Shown here one piece after another: positions 9,752 to 18,721 of a stretch of 64,000 bases of DNA. Location of the stretch: contig NZ_VZDO01000020.1 of assembly GCF_008802405.1 (NCBI RefSeq), positions 26,259 through 90,258 of the forward strand, given 5' to 3'. The translations under genes and the position numbers were made by a program. The DNA is from Plantimonas leprariae (GTDB taxonomy: Bacteria; Pseudomonadota; Alphaproteobacteria; Rhizobiales; Rhizobiaceae). The notes under the pieces were generated by a model. The model saw only the letters and a list, made by a program, of their open reading frames with translations. It was not told the origin of the DNA and did not search any database. Numbering within the stretch: position 1 is the stretch's first letter; each line of letters opens with the position of its first letter.

Positions 9752-10471
9752 CTAGAGTCCTTCTTCGAGCGACAGCGCTTCGAGCCGCTTGCGGTTGAGG
9801 ATCAGGAGCGCACGCTCCTGGATGGCGATCAGCCCGTCGCGCTCCCAGGCCTTCAGCGCCCGGTTGACGTTGGAGCGCGCGCCCCGCGCCATGAGGCCGA
9901 GGTCGCTCTGCGTCACGAAGCCGCCGACCGCCGGTACCTCGCGGCCGAGATAGGTGGCGCGCGCGTCAAGATCGTCGGCGAGACGCAGCACCGCCTGCGA
10001 CAGGCGGCCGTTCAGCGTCTTGAGGCCAAGGCTGCGCGTCAGCGCGATATAGGCGCGATAGCGGCGCGCGATGGTGCGGGCGAGCGCCAGCGTAAGTTCG
10101 GGATGCGCGGGCTCCAGCGCCCGGAACGCCGCCACCGGCACCCGGAAGATCGAGGCGTTGCCGACCGTCGTCGCCATGTCGTGGTAGCTGCCGCCCTCGA
10201 AGACGCCGAGTTCGCCGAAGCTGTCGCCCGGCGGCAGGATGCCGAAGAGCACCGGCGAGCCGTCTTCCAGGAGGTAGGACAGGCGGATATGGCCGGAGCG
10301 CACGAAGCAAAGATGGCTCGCCTCGTCGTCCTGCATGTAGATGAACTCGTTCGGGGCGAGAACGCGCACGCTGGCGCTGCGCATGAGCGCGGCCTGCGCC
10401 GCCGCCCCGAGCGAGGCGAAGGGCGAAGCCCCCCGAAACGGAATGCGCTCGGCGAAGGCCGCGACGTTCAT
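9752..10471 (-). CDS. Crp/Fnr-family transcriptional regulator linked to the T3SS
   Basis: The 239-residue protein has an N-terminal cyclic-nucleotide-binding beta barrel (about 20-135, with FVRSGHIRLSYLLEDGSPVL and PPGDSFGELGVF) and a C-terminal winged helix (about 165-225) whose recognition helix reads ARSNVNRALKAWERDG. It lacks the N-terminal cysteine cluster of FNR. ATG 10471 is chosen because it starts the conserved domain; the frame stays open for 102 codons upstream without family resemblance. It heads the block leading to sctF and sctW and is divergent from sctD. In recognition-helix position, the Arg residues used by CRP to read TGTG half sites appear kept while the Glu is replaced by Ser. 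Confidence 0.85.
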   Translation of the reverse strand: MNVAAFAERIPFRGASPFASLGAAAQAALMRSASVRVLAPNEFIYMQDDEASHLCFVRSGHIRLSYLLEDGSPVLFGILPPGDSFGELGVFEGGSYHDMATTVGNASIFRVPVAAFRALEPAHPELTLALARTIARRYRAYIALTRSLGLKTLNGRLSQAVLRLADDLDARATYLGREVPAVGGFVTQSDLGLMARGARSNVNRALKAWERDGLIAIQERALLILNRKRLEALSLEEGL

Positions 10472-10791
10472 CGCCGCCGTCCCACAACCGGAAGTCCCCC
10501 GATGCGCCGATCTCTCCCCAACGCGCCCTCCGCGACGCCGCCCGGCCCCTCGCCGCCGGTCGGCACCGAACACCCGATAACTAAAGCGAAAAAAGACTGT
10601 CGGGATGCTTGCCGATGACGTGCATAGTCCAGAAAAATCGACTATGGAAGCCTTCATGACGCTGCGGCCGGCGAGGCTCGCGCAAGGTGCGGCGTCCGCA
10701 CGTCCAGGTCGCATCGCTCCAGAAGACGGCTCGCCGCTTTCCCCATCCGAGGGTCGGGCGCCGCGGCCACGGTTCATGAGGGAAGGCTCCC
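10472..10791. promoter_or_regulatory. Divergent control region between the Crp/Fnr gene and sctD, with an inverted repeat
   Basis: This 320-base gap has no convincing gene. It contains a relatively AT-rich core (about 10575-10650) with a perfect 7-base inverted repeat, CATAGTC at 10623-10629 and GACTATG at 10640-10646, separated by 10 bases including an A run. The position between a regulator gene and a T3SS structural gene makes it a candidate operator, possibly for the adjacent Crp/Fnr protein, although it is not a textbook FNR (TTGAT-N4-ATCAA) or CRP (TGTGA-N6-TCACA) site. No clear -35/-10 pair was found by eye. Confidence 0.45.
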
Positions 10792-12975
10792 GTGTCCTCG
10801 CAGCGTGAAGGCATCGTCCTCAAGATCATGACTGGCGTCCAGTCGGGCGTCGACGTCCGTCTGGTGGACGGCGACTACACGCTCGGTTCCGGCCCCGACG
10901 ACGACGTTCAGTTCTACGACGTCAGCCTGAAGCCCGGCCATGCGAAGCTCCGCGTCGCAGGCGGCAAGGTCGAGATCGCCGGGGCGAACGGCGAGTTGCG
11001 CACCGCCGCCGGCCTGCATCTCGCCGAGAACGGCGATTTCACCGCGCTGGAGCCGCTCGACGTCGTGTCCGCCGGCACCACCCGGTTCGCCACCGGGCCC
11101 GCCACCGCCAACTGGGCCTCGATCACCGACGACGCCGGCGTCGGCCCGGCCGAGGCGCGTCGGACGCCCGCCGCTCCCCGCGCGCAGAGCATCACGTCCC
11201 GCCGCCTGTCGCTCGGCCTTTCCGCCGCGGCCGCAGCCCTCGTGCTCGCCGCGGGCCTCTGGTTCCTCGTGCCGTCCGCCGGCTCCGGCCTCGTCGCCGC
11301 CGCGACCGACGCGCGCCGCCCGGTGGAGCGCGTCCGGGACGCCGTCGCGCAGTTCCCGTTCGGCAAGCGCCTCGCGGTGACGGAGGAAGTCGACGGCACG
11401 GTGTTCGTTGGCGGCTACGTGGGCGAGCCGGTGGAGCGTCGCGCCATCGTCGGCGCGGTGCGCGATGCCGACGAGGCGGCGCGCGTCCGGCTCGTGGTCC
11501 TGTCCTCGGCGCGCTCTGAGATCGCGAACCTCCTGTCCGAGCGCTTCAAGACACTGTCCTTCGCGCTCGACGACAAGGGCGCGGTGACGCTCAACGGCGT
11601 GCTCCTCGATCCGAAGCAGGCGGAAGCGGCGGTCGGTCTGGTGCGCGACGGCGTCGCGGGTCTTTCCTCCGTCGCTTCCGCGATCCGCACCGCCCCGACC
11701 CTCCTCGCCGACGTGCAGTCGCTGGCCGAGCGCTCGCGCATCCGCCCGCTCGTGATCTTCCGGCTGGACGGCAACCTGATCGAGGCGAGCGGCGTCCTGC
11801 CGGTGGAGAAGATCGATCCGTGGGTCGGTTTCCTCCAGGCCTATTCGACCCAGTTCGCCGACCTCATTCCGCTGCGCTCGCTGGTCAGCCTCCAGAACGC
11901 CGACGGCACGATCGGCAAGCCGGGCGAGGTACCGGGCGACCGCGCCCTCGTGATCGGCAAGGCCGGCGAGCGGCCGGGCGAAACGCCGGTCGACGTCGCG
12001 CGGCTCGCCAACGGCAGCTTCGATCTCGGCGACGTCTTCGTGAACCAGAAGGCCGATGCGGCGGCACACGCCGATCAGCGGAACGCCGCGGCGGAAACCG
12101 CCGAGGCAGGCACCACCTCGCCGGCGATCGACCTCGGGGGCATGGTGGAAAGGCTCATCGACGGCGGTTCCACCCCGGTGCTCGGCAGCGCGCTCGCCGT
12201 GCCGGCGGTCGCCTCGTCGCTCCGCCTCGTCGACGGCAAACCCGCCCCGCGCATCGTCGGCCACACGACCTGGACCCCGACGCCCACGGCAGAGACCGCC
12301 GCAGCCGCTCCGAAGCCGGACCCGGCCGGCGAGAACGCCCGGCGCGTCGGCGACCTGATCCGCCGCTGGACCGAGAACCGCCTGCCGGCGGACGCCGCCG
12401 GACGCGAGATCGGCAACGCCCTTGAAACCCTTTCGGCGGAAGGTCGGGGCCCCTTGGTCGAACGCTACGCGGCGCTCCAGGCGGACGGCGAGCGGCGGGG
12501 CGGCAACGACAACTGCTGGGCCGGCTCGCGCATCACGGTGGCGCAGCTTCGCAGCGTCGTGTTCTGGCTCGACGTCCTCAGCGTCAACGAGAACCTGACG
12601 CTCGCCAGCCTCGACGGCAAGATCCGCGGTCAGGTGCTCGAAGCGGCGCTGAACCCGGACCGGGTGGCGAGCTGCGCGGCGCGGACGAAGGGCGAGCCGC
12701 TGGATTCGCGCTACCTCGCCGAGGTCAAGCGCAATCCGGGCTTCGTGAACTTCATCACCCGCGACCTGAAGCCCTACGCGCTGGACATCGCCGGAGCCGA
12801 CCTCACCGCGGATCGCTACGTGCAGACGCGGGCCGGCGACAAGCTGCGCGAAGGGGCCGCCCCCGACCGCAATAGCCGGATCGCCAGCGTCGGCGATCTC
12901 GGGCTCGCCATCGAGAACGACGGCAAGCTTTCGGCGGTGATCTTCGGCCCGAGCGTCAACTGGGTCATCCGCTAG
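10792..12975 (+). CDS. sctD: T3SS inner-membrane ring protein SctD, unusually long
   Basis: The 727-residue protein begins at GTG with a cytoplasmic FHA-like domain (about 8-95, with YTLGSGPDDDVQFYD and AKLRV). It then has one membrane helix (about 143-160), followed by periplasmic ring-building repeats (about 180-400) containing BON-like segments such as RLAVTEEVDGTVFVGGYVGE and AVTLNGVLLDPKQAEAAVGL. Yersinia YscD is about 420 residues, so there are some 300 extra residues at the C terminus. These include an Ala/Pro/Thr-rich stretch (about 400-510) and a final domain with a possible disulfide pair (Cys near 578 and near 625). It faces sctC tail to tail with seven bases between the stops. Confidence 0.85.
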   Translation: MSSQREGIVLKIMTGVQSGVDVRLVDGDYTLGSGPDDDVQFYDVSLKPGHAKLRVAGGKVEIAGANGELRTAAGLHLAENGDFTALEPLDVVSAGTTRFATGPATANWASITDDAGVGPAEARRTPAAPRAQSITSRRLSLGLSAAAAALVLAAGLWFLVPSAGSGLVAAATDARRPVERVRDAVAQFPFGKRLAVTEEVDGTVFVGGYVGEPVERRAIVGAVRDADEAARVRLVVLSSARSEIANLLSERFKTLSFALDDKGAVTLNGVLLDPKQAEAAVGLVRDGVAGLSSVASAIRTAPTLLADVQSLAERSRIRPLVIFRLDGNLIEASGVLPVEKIDPWVGFLQAYSTQFADLIPLRSLVSLQNADGTIGKPGEVPGDRALVIGKAGERPGETPVDVARLANGSFDLGDVFVNQKADAAAHADQRNAAAETAEAGTTSPAIDLGGMVERLIDGGSTPVLGSALAVPAVASSLRLVDGKPAPRIVGHTTWTPTPTAETAAAAPKPDPAGENARRVGDLIRRWTENRLPADAAGREIGNALETLSAEGRGPLVERYAALQADGERRGGNDNCWAGSRITVAQLRSVVFWLDVLSVNENLTLASLDGKIRGQVLEAALNPDRVASCAARTKGEPLDSRYLAEVKRNPGFVNFITRDLKPYALDIAGADLTADRYVQTRAGDKLREGAAPDRNSRIASVGDLGLAIENDGKLSAVIFGPSVNWVIR

Positions 12976-12982
12976 GAAGCCG

Positions 12983-15373
12983 TCAGGGCTTCACCACCAT
13001 CGACGCCTGCTGGATGCCGCTGTTGCCGACCAGCGACGACTGGATCTGCCGGGTGATCGCCTCGATCTCGTTGGTCTCGCGCGACACGCGCGGCGTGATC
13101 AGCACGACGAGCTCGGTGCGGCGAGCCTGCTTCGCCTTCTGCTTGAACAAGTTGCCGATCACCGGCGTGTCGCCGAGCCCCGGCACCTTGGAGGTCTGGC
13201 TGGCGAGGCGGTCCTGGATCATGCCGCCGAGTAGGATCGTGCGGCCCGATTGAACGAGAACCTGCGACTGGATGTCCCGCGTCGAGATCGTCGGCGTCAG
13301 GTCGTCGCCGGTGGTCGAGGCGACCGGCGAGGACACCGACTGGTTGATCTTCAGGTCGACCGAGTTGTCGGCGTGGATGTCGGGGGTGATCTCCATCACG
13401 ACGCCGGTATCGAGGATCTCCACCTCGCGCGTCACCGTGACGTTGCCGAGATTGTTCGACGACTGCGAGGCGGTGGCGAAGGGAATCTGGTCGCCGATGA
13501 CGAGCCGCGCCGGCTGGCCGTTCACCACCGTCAGGTAGGGCGAGGAGACGACCTTGACGCCGGTGACGTCCTGCAGGGCGCGCAGCACCGCCTGAACGGT
13601 GAAGTTGCCGACCGAGCCGGCGAAGCCGATGATGCCGCCGCTCTGCGCACCGATCGTGCCCGGCGAGCCGGAGCCGACCGCGAAGCCGTTGCTCTGGAGG
13701 AAGAAGGCGACGCCGGAGGATAGCTCGTCGTTCAGCTCGACCTCCAGCACCGTCGCCTCGATCACCACCTGGCTTTGCGGCACGTCGAGCGCCTTCACCA
13801 CCTCCACCATGCGGGCATAGGTGCGGTAGGACGAGTAGACCAGGACGGAATTGTTGCGGGCGTCCGGGATGATGCGTACCTCCTCGGCCGCTGGCGAGGC
13901 GGCGCCCTGCCCTCCGCCGCCGCCGCGCGCGGAGGCCTGCTGGAATTCGGCGTCCCCGCCGTCGTTCTCGCCGCCCGCGCCCTCGCCGCCCCGGCGGGTG
14001 CCGCGCGCGTTCAGCGTCCCGGCGTCCGGCCGGGGACCCGCCACCGCGCCCGGCAGGAACACGCCGGCCGGCCCCGGCGCCTGGAGCGACGTGCCGTCCT
14101 CGTTGTCGACGTCGGGCGCCTGTTGCTGGAAGCGCGGGAACAGCCGCGAGCGGGAGGCGCGCTGCTCGATGCCGCGGCGCGGCTCCGGCGCGGCAGCCGC
14201 GATCGGCGCGGCAGTGCCGCCGAAGCTCTGCGCGAGCTGCGGCGCGATCTCCTCGGCGCGAAGGTGCGTCAGCGGGATCACGCGCAACGACGACACGTCG
14301 GCGACCGAGCGGTCGAGCTGCTCGACCAAAAGCCGGATGCTCGCCATGAGCTGCCGGTCGGGCGTGCCGACGAGGACGGCGCGCTGCGCTTCGAGCGGCA
14401 CCACGGTGACGGGCGTCTCGTCGCCGCGCACGGTCGCCGCGTAGAATTCCGAGAGCTTCTGCGCGACGGCGGTCGGCTCGCTCTGCGCGAGCGGCAGGAT
14501 CGCGACGGTCTTCTCGCCGGTCGCCATCTGCGACAGGCTGCGCAGCAGCCGTTCGGTGGATTCGGCCTCCGCCGCGTTCGCCTGCACGATTACGGTGTTC
14601 GGCGAGCTCGTGGTGACGAGCCCGACGCTGGGGGGAAGCATCTTCGAGGCGATCGCGATCACCTCCGCCGCGTTGCCCTTCCCGAGCTTGACGATGCGCC
14701 GGTCGTCCTCGCCGCGCGCGCCGGCCGAGGCGTTCTCCTGCATCGCCTCGATCACCTCGCGCGAGCCGACATGGTAGACGCCGTTGGCGTAGCGGATGAG
14801 CAGGTTGTTGCGGCCGAGGATGTCGCGCACGACGTCGAGGACGCGCAGCTTCGGGATCGGCTTCTCGGTGCGGAAGTCGACCTTGCCGCCGAGGTTGTCG
14901 GGGGCGATGTAGTTGACGCCGAGCGCGCCGCCGAGAAGCTGCTTCAGGACGAAGTCGAGCGTCGCCCCCTGGAAGTCGACCGTCACCTCCGCGGCCGGAT
15001 CGAAGGTCTTCGCGCCGGCGGCCTGCAGGTCGCTGACGTCCTTGTTCAGGAGGGAGGTGTCCGGCACGTAGTCGATGCGCTGCGGGCCGACGAAGGCCGA
15101 GAAGCTCTTGGCGTTCGCGACGGCGCCGACCGAGTTCAGCCTGTCGATGCGCGGGTTCGAGGCGCGGCGCACCGGCTCGTTGTTCTGCAGGCGCGGCGTC
15201 GTACTGCCGGCGCCTTCGACAGTAAGGAGATCGTCTGCCCCGGCTACGCAGCCGCCGAGCGCCAGCGCGCAGGACAGGAGCGTCGGAACGAAGGCGGCGC
15301 GCACTGTCCGCCGGCCGGCACGCGGGGCGGCGTTCGTCGCGAAAACCCTGGTCGGCATGGAGGGATCGGTCAT
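12983..15373 (-). CDS. sctC: T3SS outer-membrane secretin SctC, GspD-like, with lipoprotein signal
   Basis: The 796-residue protein forms the outer-membrane channel. From this start there is a basic N terminus, a hydrophobic segment and a lipobox LGGC with Cys at 42. Then come N0-N3 ring domains, with VDFRTEKPIPKLRVLDVVRD at about 130-150 and Gly/Ala/Gln-rich linkers at about 435-530. The C-terminal secretin beta barrel has VLVQSGRTILLGGMIQDRL and VPGLGDTPVIGNLFKQKAK. The length, lipobox and barrel wording are closer to type II secretion GspD than to YscC (about 600 residues, non-lipidated). ATG 15358 is an alternative start; neither has a strong ribosome binding site. Confidence 0.85.
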   Translation of the reverse strand: MTDPSMPTRVFATNAAPRAGRRTVRAAFVPTLLSCALALGGCVAGADDLLTVEGAGSTTPRLQNNEPVRRASNPRIDRLNSVGAVANAKSFSAFVGPQRIDYVPDTSLLNKDVSDLQAAGAKTFDPAAEVTVDFQGATLDFVLKQLLGGALGVNYIAPDNLGGKVDFRTEKPIPKLRVLDVVRDILGRNNLLIRYANGVYHVGSREVIEAMQENASAGARGEDDRRIVKLGKGNAAEVIAIASKMLPPSVGLVTTSSPNTVIVQANAAEAESTERLLRSLSQMATGEKTVAILPLAQSEPTAVAQKLSEFYAATVRGDETPVTVVPLEAQRAVLVGTPDRQLMASIRLLVEQLDRSVADVSSLRVIPLTHLRAEEIAPQLAQSFGGTAAPIAAAAPEPRRGIEQRASRSRLFPRFQQQAPDVDNEDGTSLQAPGPAGVFLPGAVAGPRPDAGTLNARGTRRGGEGAGGENDGGDAEFQQASARGGGGGQGAASPAAEEVRIIPDARNNSVLVYSSYRTYARMVEVVKALDVPQSQVVIEATVLEVELNDELSSGVAFFLQSNGFAVGSGSPGTIGAQSGGIIGFAGSVGNFTVQAVLRALQDVTGVKVVSSPYLTVVNGQPARLVIGDQIPFATASQSSNNLGNVTVTREVEILDTGVVMEITPDIHADNSVDLKINQSVSSPVASTTGDDLTPTISTRDIQSQVLVQSGRTILLGGMIQDRLASQTSKVPGLGDTPVIGNLFKQKAKQARRTELVVLITPRVSRETNEIEAITRQIQSSLVGNSGIQQASMVVKP

Positions 15374-15552
15374 GGCGTGCCGGCGGGGCGACCGGCCGAC
15401 GGCAGCGAGGGCATGCGTACACTGCACATCACGGCCTGTTTCCCCCACGCGGTCGCCTTGCGGTCCGGCGGCGCGGCAGCATCAGGAATGCCGGGCGCCA
15501 TGAGGTTTAATCGGCCGTCAACTTTGCCCGAACCTAACGTCGCCGTTCAGAT

Positions 15553-15591
15553 GTGTGGAACCTTTTCCGGTGACGGCAAAATGTTCCACAC
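15553..15591. promoter_or_regulatory. Long inverted repeat between sctU and sctC
   Basis: A 14-base arm at 15553-15566 (GTGTGGAACCTTTT) pairs with 15578-15591 (AAAATGTTCCACAC) with a single mismatch and an 11-base centre. It lies 28 bases after the sctU stop and about 180-220 bases before the sctC start, both on the minus strand. It may be the terminator of the long sctI-sctU operon, but it lacks a following T run on that strand. The outer symmetric part GTGTGGAAC/GTTCCACAC is more like a protein-binding operator controlling sctC. The rest of the 15374-15618 gap shows no gene. Confidence 0.55.
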
Positions 15592-15618
15592 CAACGGGGC
15601 GAAAGCTTACTTGCGCCG

Positions 15619-16773
15619 TCAGTTCGGCAGGGAACGTCCGGGCGATCCGGGTCGCTGCGCCGCCGGCTCGCGATGGTCGCCGCCGTCCATGTCGACGACG
15701 CCGTGGGGAAGCGGCCCGGCATAGAGCCGGTCGCTGTGGCGCGCGACCCAGGCCAGCACCTCGGCCACCGCGTCGAACAGCTCGTCCGGGATCGGCTCGT
15801 AGAGTTCGGCATCGGCGAAGAGGGCGCGGGCGAGCGCGACGTTGCGGAACACCGGCACGCCGGCCTTCTCGGCTTCCGTGCGGATATGGTGCGCGTAGGC
15901 GTTCCGCCCCTTGGCGGTGACGACCGGCAGCGGCGTCTCGCCGGGCCGGTAGTCGATCACCACGGCGAAGTGCGTCGGGTTCACCACGACGGCGGAGCCC
16001 TTGCGGGCGGCGGTGCCCCCGTCGCCCATCGCCAGCTCGTGGGCGAGTTGCTTGCGCTTGCCCTTGATGTGCGGATCGCCCTCGCTTTCCTTGTATTCGC
16101 GCTTCACCTCGTCCTTCGTCATCATCAGGCTCTTGGTGTGGCTGTGCTTCTGCCAGGCGAAGTCGGCGAGCGCGACGACGATGAACGCCCCGGCCGAAAG
16201 CGACAGCGTCTTCAGGAGAATCGAGGTCGTCACCGCCGCCTGGCACGGCAGGCCGCAGTCGAGCGAGTTGACGTAGGGGCCGATCGCGTCGCGCACGACG
16301 AAGAACAGGAGCGCCGAGAGGAACACGATCTTCAGGACCGATTTCAGCAGTTCGACCAACTGCTTCAGGGAGAAGATGCGCTTGAAGCCGGCGGCCGGCG
16401 AGATCTTCTCGAGGCTCGGCGCGACGCTCTGGAGCGAGAACAAGGAGCCGATCTGGACGTAGTTCGCGGCGACCCCAGCGACGATCGCGACGGCCAGCAC
16501 CGGCAGGAGCACCAGCGCCGCCTCGCGGAAGGCGTGGACGACGCCCTGCGGCCCGGCCGTGTCGAAGGGCTGCGTCGCGAGGGTCGCCATCCGGTCGAAC
16601 AGGCCGACGCAGACCGCGGTGATCCTGCCCCAGGCGAGCCAGACATAGGAGACGATCGCGATCAGCGAGATCGTCGTGACGGCCTCGGTGGAGCGGGCGA
16701 CCTGTCCCTTCTCGCGGGCGTCGCGCTGCTTCTTCGGGGTCGGGAGTTCGGTCTTCTCGCCGCCTTCGCTCAT
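15619..16773 (-). CDS. sctU: T3SS export apparatus switch protein SctU (YscU/FlhB family)
   Basis: The 384-residue protein has the hallmark N terminus GEKTELPTPKKQRDAREKGQ, four membrane helices (about 33-52, 86-106, 143-163, 185-205) and a cytoplasmic domain with the autocleavage motif NPTH at 265-268. Cleavage between Asn and Pro switches export from needle parts to translocators and effectors. The C terminus runs about 30 residues beyond YscU with a His/Asp/Pro-rich tail. Its start overlaps the sctT stop by 4 bases, and it is the last gene of the sctI-to-sctU operon. Confidence 0.95.
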   Translation of the reverse strand: MSEGGEKTELPTPKKQRDAREKGQVARSTEAVTTISLIAIVSYVWLAWGRITAVCVGLFDRMATLATQPFDTAGPQGVVHAFREAALVLLPVLAVAIVAGVAANYVQIGSLFSLQSVAPSLEKISPAAGFKRIFSLKQLVELLKSVLKIVFLSALLFFVVRDAIGPYVNSLDCGLPCQAAVTTSILLKTLSLSAGAFIVVALADFAWQKHSHTKSLMMTKDEVKREYKESEGDPHIKGKRKQLAHELAMGDGGTAARKGSAVVVNPTHFAVVIDYRPGETPLPVVTAKGRNAYAHHIRTEAEKAGVPVFRNVALARALFADAELYEPIPDELFDAVAEVLAWVARHSDRLYAGPLPHGVVDMDGGDHREPAAQRPGSPGRSLPN

Positions 16774-17789
16774 CGCGCCTCTCCCCTGCCCTCGTGGTCC
16801 GGCGCCGGCAGCGCGGGATGCGGGACCACCACCGGCGCGGCGCGTTCCGGAACCGGCGGCAGCGGCACCGGCCGGAGGCTCGGGGCCGCCGGCGCATCGG
16901 GGACGGCCGGCGGCGGCGCGCCGGGCGCGGGAGCCGGCTGGATCGCCGGCGGTGCGGCCGTGCCCGGCGGCGGGGCGGAGAACTGCATCACCGCGTAGAA
17001 CTGGTCGATCGCCGGGCGGAAGGTCGCGAGTTGGTCGGTCGCATAGGGCAGGAGCCGCGAGAAGTAGAAGATCAGCATGAAGATCGCGAGGCCGCTCTTG
17101 ATCGGCATGGCGAGGATGAAGACCTGCACCTGCGGCGCGAAGCGGCTGACGATCGCCAGCGCGAACTCGGCGAGAAACATCACCGCCGCGATCGGCGCCG
17201 CGACGATCAGCATGACGCGCAGCGCGTTGTCGGCGACCGCGAGCGCGAGCTTCGGGAACTCCGGCGACAGGATCGGCAGGCCGCGCGTCGCCGGCCAGAG
17301 CTCGAAGGACTGGTAGAGGAGGCCGAGGATGGGCAGCATCGCGCCGGTCACGTAGACGTAGGTGAGGAAGGCCTGGCTGAACAGGATACCGAGCGGCGAG
17401 GTCTCGTGGCCCTGCAAGGGGTCGATCGAGGCGGCGATCGCCGCGCCCCGCTGGTTGTCGATGAAGGCGCCGGCCGACTGCACCGCCCAGAAGATCCAGC
17501 CGACGATGTAGCCGAGCACGAAGCCGATCGCGTATTCCTTGAAGCCGTAGAAGGCGAAGGACACGACGCTGCGGTCGAAGGCGTCGACATGCGCCATGTT
17601 GATCGGCACCGCGATCAGCGAGAGCGACAGGATCGCCGCCGTCTTCGGCAGGCGCGGCACGGCGGTGTCGGCGAGGAGCTGGCTGACCTGCAGGAAGGCG
17701 TAGATGCGCGGCAGCGTCAGGAGAAGCGCGATGATCTCGCGGTCGAAGAAGCCGAAATAAAGCTTCGCGACGGCCGCGATCTCGCTCAT
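16770..17789 (-). CDS. sctT: T3SS export apparatus protein SctT (YscT/FliR family) with Pro-rich tail
   Basis: The 339-residue inner-membrane protein starts at ATG 17789, overlapping the sctS stop. Six or more hydrophobic segments, the motif GYIVGWIFWAVQSAGAFIDNQRG (shown in part here) and the downstream FSQAFLTYVYVTGAM identify the SpaR/YscT/HrcT family. With SctR and SctS it builds the export-gate pore. An extra Pro/Ala-rich tail of about 75 residues follows the last membrane helix (from about 265) and is absent from YscT (261 residues). Whether the tail is cytoplasmic and contacts SctU is not known. Confidence 0.93.
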   Translation of the reverse strand: MSEIAAVAKLYFGFFDREIIALLLTLPRIYAFLQVSQLLADTAVPRLPKTAAILSLSLIAVPINMAHVDAFDRSVVSFAFYGFKEYAIGFVLGYIVGWIFWAVQSAGAFIDNQRGAAIAASIDPLQGHETSPLGILFSQAFLTYVYVTGAMLPILGLLYQSFELWPATRGLPILSPEFPKLALAVADNALRVMLIVAAPIAAVMFLAEFALAIVSRFAPQVQVFILAMPIKSGLAIFMLIFYFSRLLPYATDQLATFRPAIDQFYAVMQFSAPPPGTAAPPAIQPAPAPGAPPPAVPDAPAAPSLRPVPLPPVPERAAPVVVPHPALPAPDHEGRGEAR

Positions 17790-18052
17790 GTCATGCTCGG
17801 GAAGGTGTCGAAGAGCTTGGTGGTGAAGTTCACCATCTCCGACCCGAGGAGGCCCGCCATCGCGGCGATGGTGATCGCGACGGCGATGAGCTTGATCGCG
17901 AAGGAGACGGTCTGCTCCTGCACCTGCGTCAGCGCCTGCAGGAGGCTGACGAGGATGCCGACGACGGACGCGACGATGATCGGCGGGAGCGACAGCACCA
18001 TCACGAGAAGCATGGCTTCCTGGATCTGCTGCAGGGCGTCGGACGGCGACAT
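17786..18052 (-). CDS. sctS: T3SS export apparatus protein SctS (YscS/FliQ family)
   Basis: The 88-residue protein has two membrane helices (about 14-40 and 48-72) joined by a short loop containing QALTQVQEQTVSF, the signature of the FliQ/YscS family. It contributes the hairpin subunits of the export-gate spiral with SctR and SctT. The length matches YscS (88 residues). It overlaps sctT by four bases and follows sctR by nine bases. Confidence 0.96.
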   Translation of the reverse strand: MSPSDALQQIQEAMLLVMVLSLPPIIVASVVGILVSLLQALTQVQEQTVSFAIKLIAVAITIAAMAGLLGSEMVNFTTKLFDTFPSMT

Positions 18053-18061
18053 GGCTAGGCC

Positions 18062-18703
18062 CTACACGTAGGTCTTCACGAGGCCGAGGATCAGCCGCGA
18101 CCAGCCGTCGATCATGACGAACAGGAAGAGCTTGAACGGCAGCGAGATCGTCAGGGGGCTCACCATCATCATGCCCATGGCGAGGAGAATGTTCGAGACG
18201 ATAAGATCGATCGCGATGAACGGCAGGTAGAGGAGGAAGCCGATCTCGAAGGCCTCGCGGAGCTGGCTGACGGTGAAGGCCGGCAGCACCACGGCGATCG
18301 AATCCTGCGAAAGCTGCGCCGCCATGTCGGCCGGCCAGAGGGTGCGGGCGGCTTCGAGGAAGAACATCTTCTCGCGCATCGCCGCGTGGCGGGTGAGGAA
18401 GTCGGTGAGCGGCCCCTTGCCGGCCTCGTAGGCCGCCTTCACGCCGCCGATCGTGTTGAGGTCGAAGCTCTGCGTCGAGAGGGCGTTGTAGGTCTCTACC
18501 ACGACCGGCGCCATGATGTAGCCGGACAGGATGATGGCGAGCGCGTTCAGCGCCATGTTCGGCGGGATGTTCTGGACGCCGATGGCGTTGCGGACGAGCA
18601 GGAACACCACCGAGAGCTTGATGAAGCTCGTCGCCACCACCGCGATGAACGGGAACAGCGCGGCGCCGGCGACGAGCAGGATGAGATTGAGCGGATCGAC
18701 CAA
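18062..18703 (-). CDS. sctR: T3SS export apparatus protein SctR (YscR/FliP family)
   Basis: The 213-residue protein has the FliP/YscR pattern: SFIKLSVVFLLVRNAIGVQN near residues 25-45, NALAIILSGYIMAP at about 52-65, the loop AREAFEIGFLLYLPFIAIDL-like block (read here as REAFEIGFLLYLPFIAIDL) and ILLAMGMMMVSPLTISLPFK near the end. It is the core subunit of the export gate. The most likely start is TTG at 18703 with an AAGG site about ten bases upstream, 18 bases after the sctQ stop. Confidence 0.95.
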   Translation of the reverse strand: MVDPLNLILLVAGAALFPFIAVVATSFIKLSVVFLLVRNAIGVQNIPPNMALNALAIILSGYIMAPVVVETYNALSTQSFDLNTIGGVKAAYEAGKGPLTDFLTRHAAMREKMFFLEAARTLWPADMAAQLSQDSIAVVLPAFTVSQLREAFEIGFLLYLPFIAIDLIVSNILLAMGMMMVSPLTISLPFKLFLFVMIDGWSRLILGLVKTYV

Positions 18704-18721
18704 GGCGCGGGACCTTCGCGC

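Noticed and set aside
12972..15422. An 816-codon frame on the same strand as sctC in another reading frame
   Set aside because: It is extremely rich in Arg and Ala and has no domains, while the sctC frame has a full secretin pattern.
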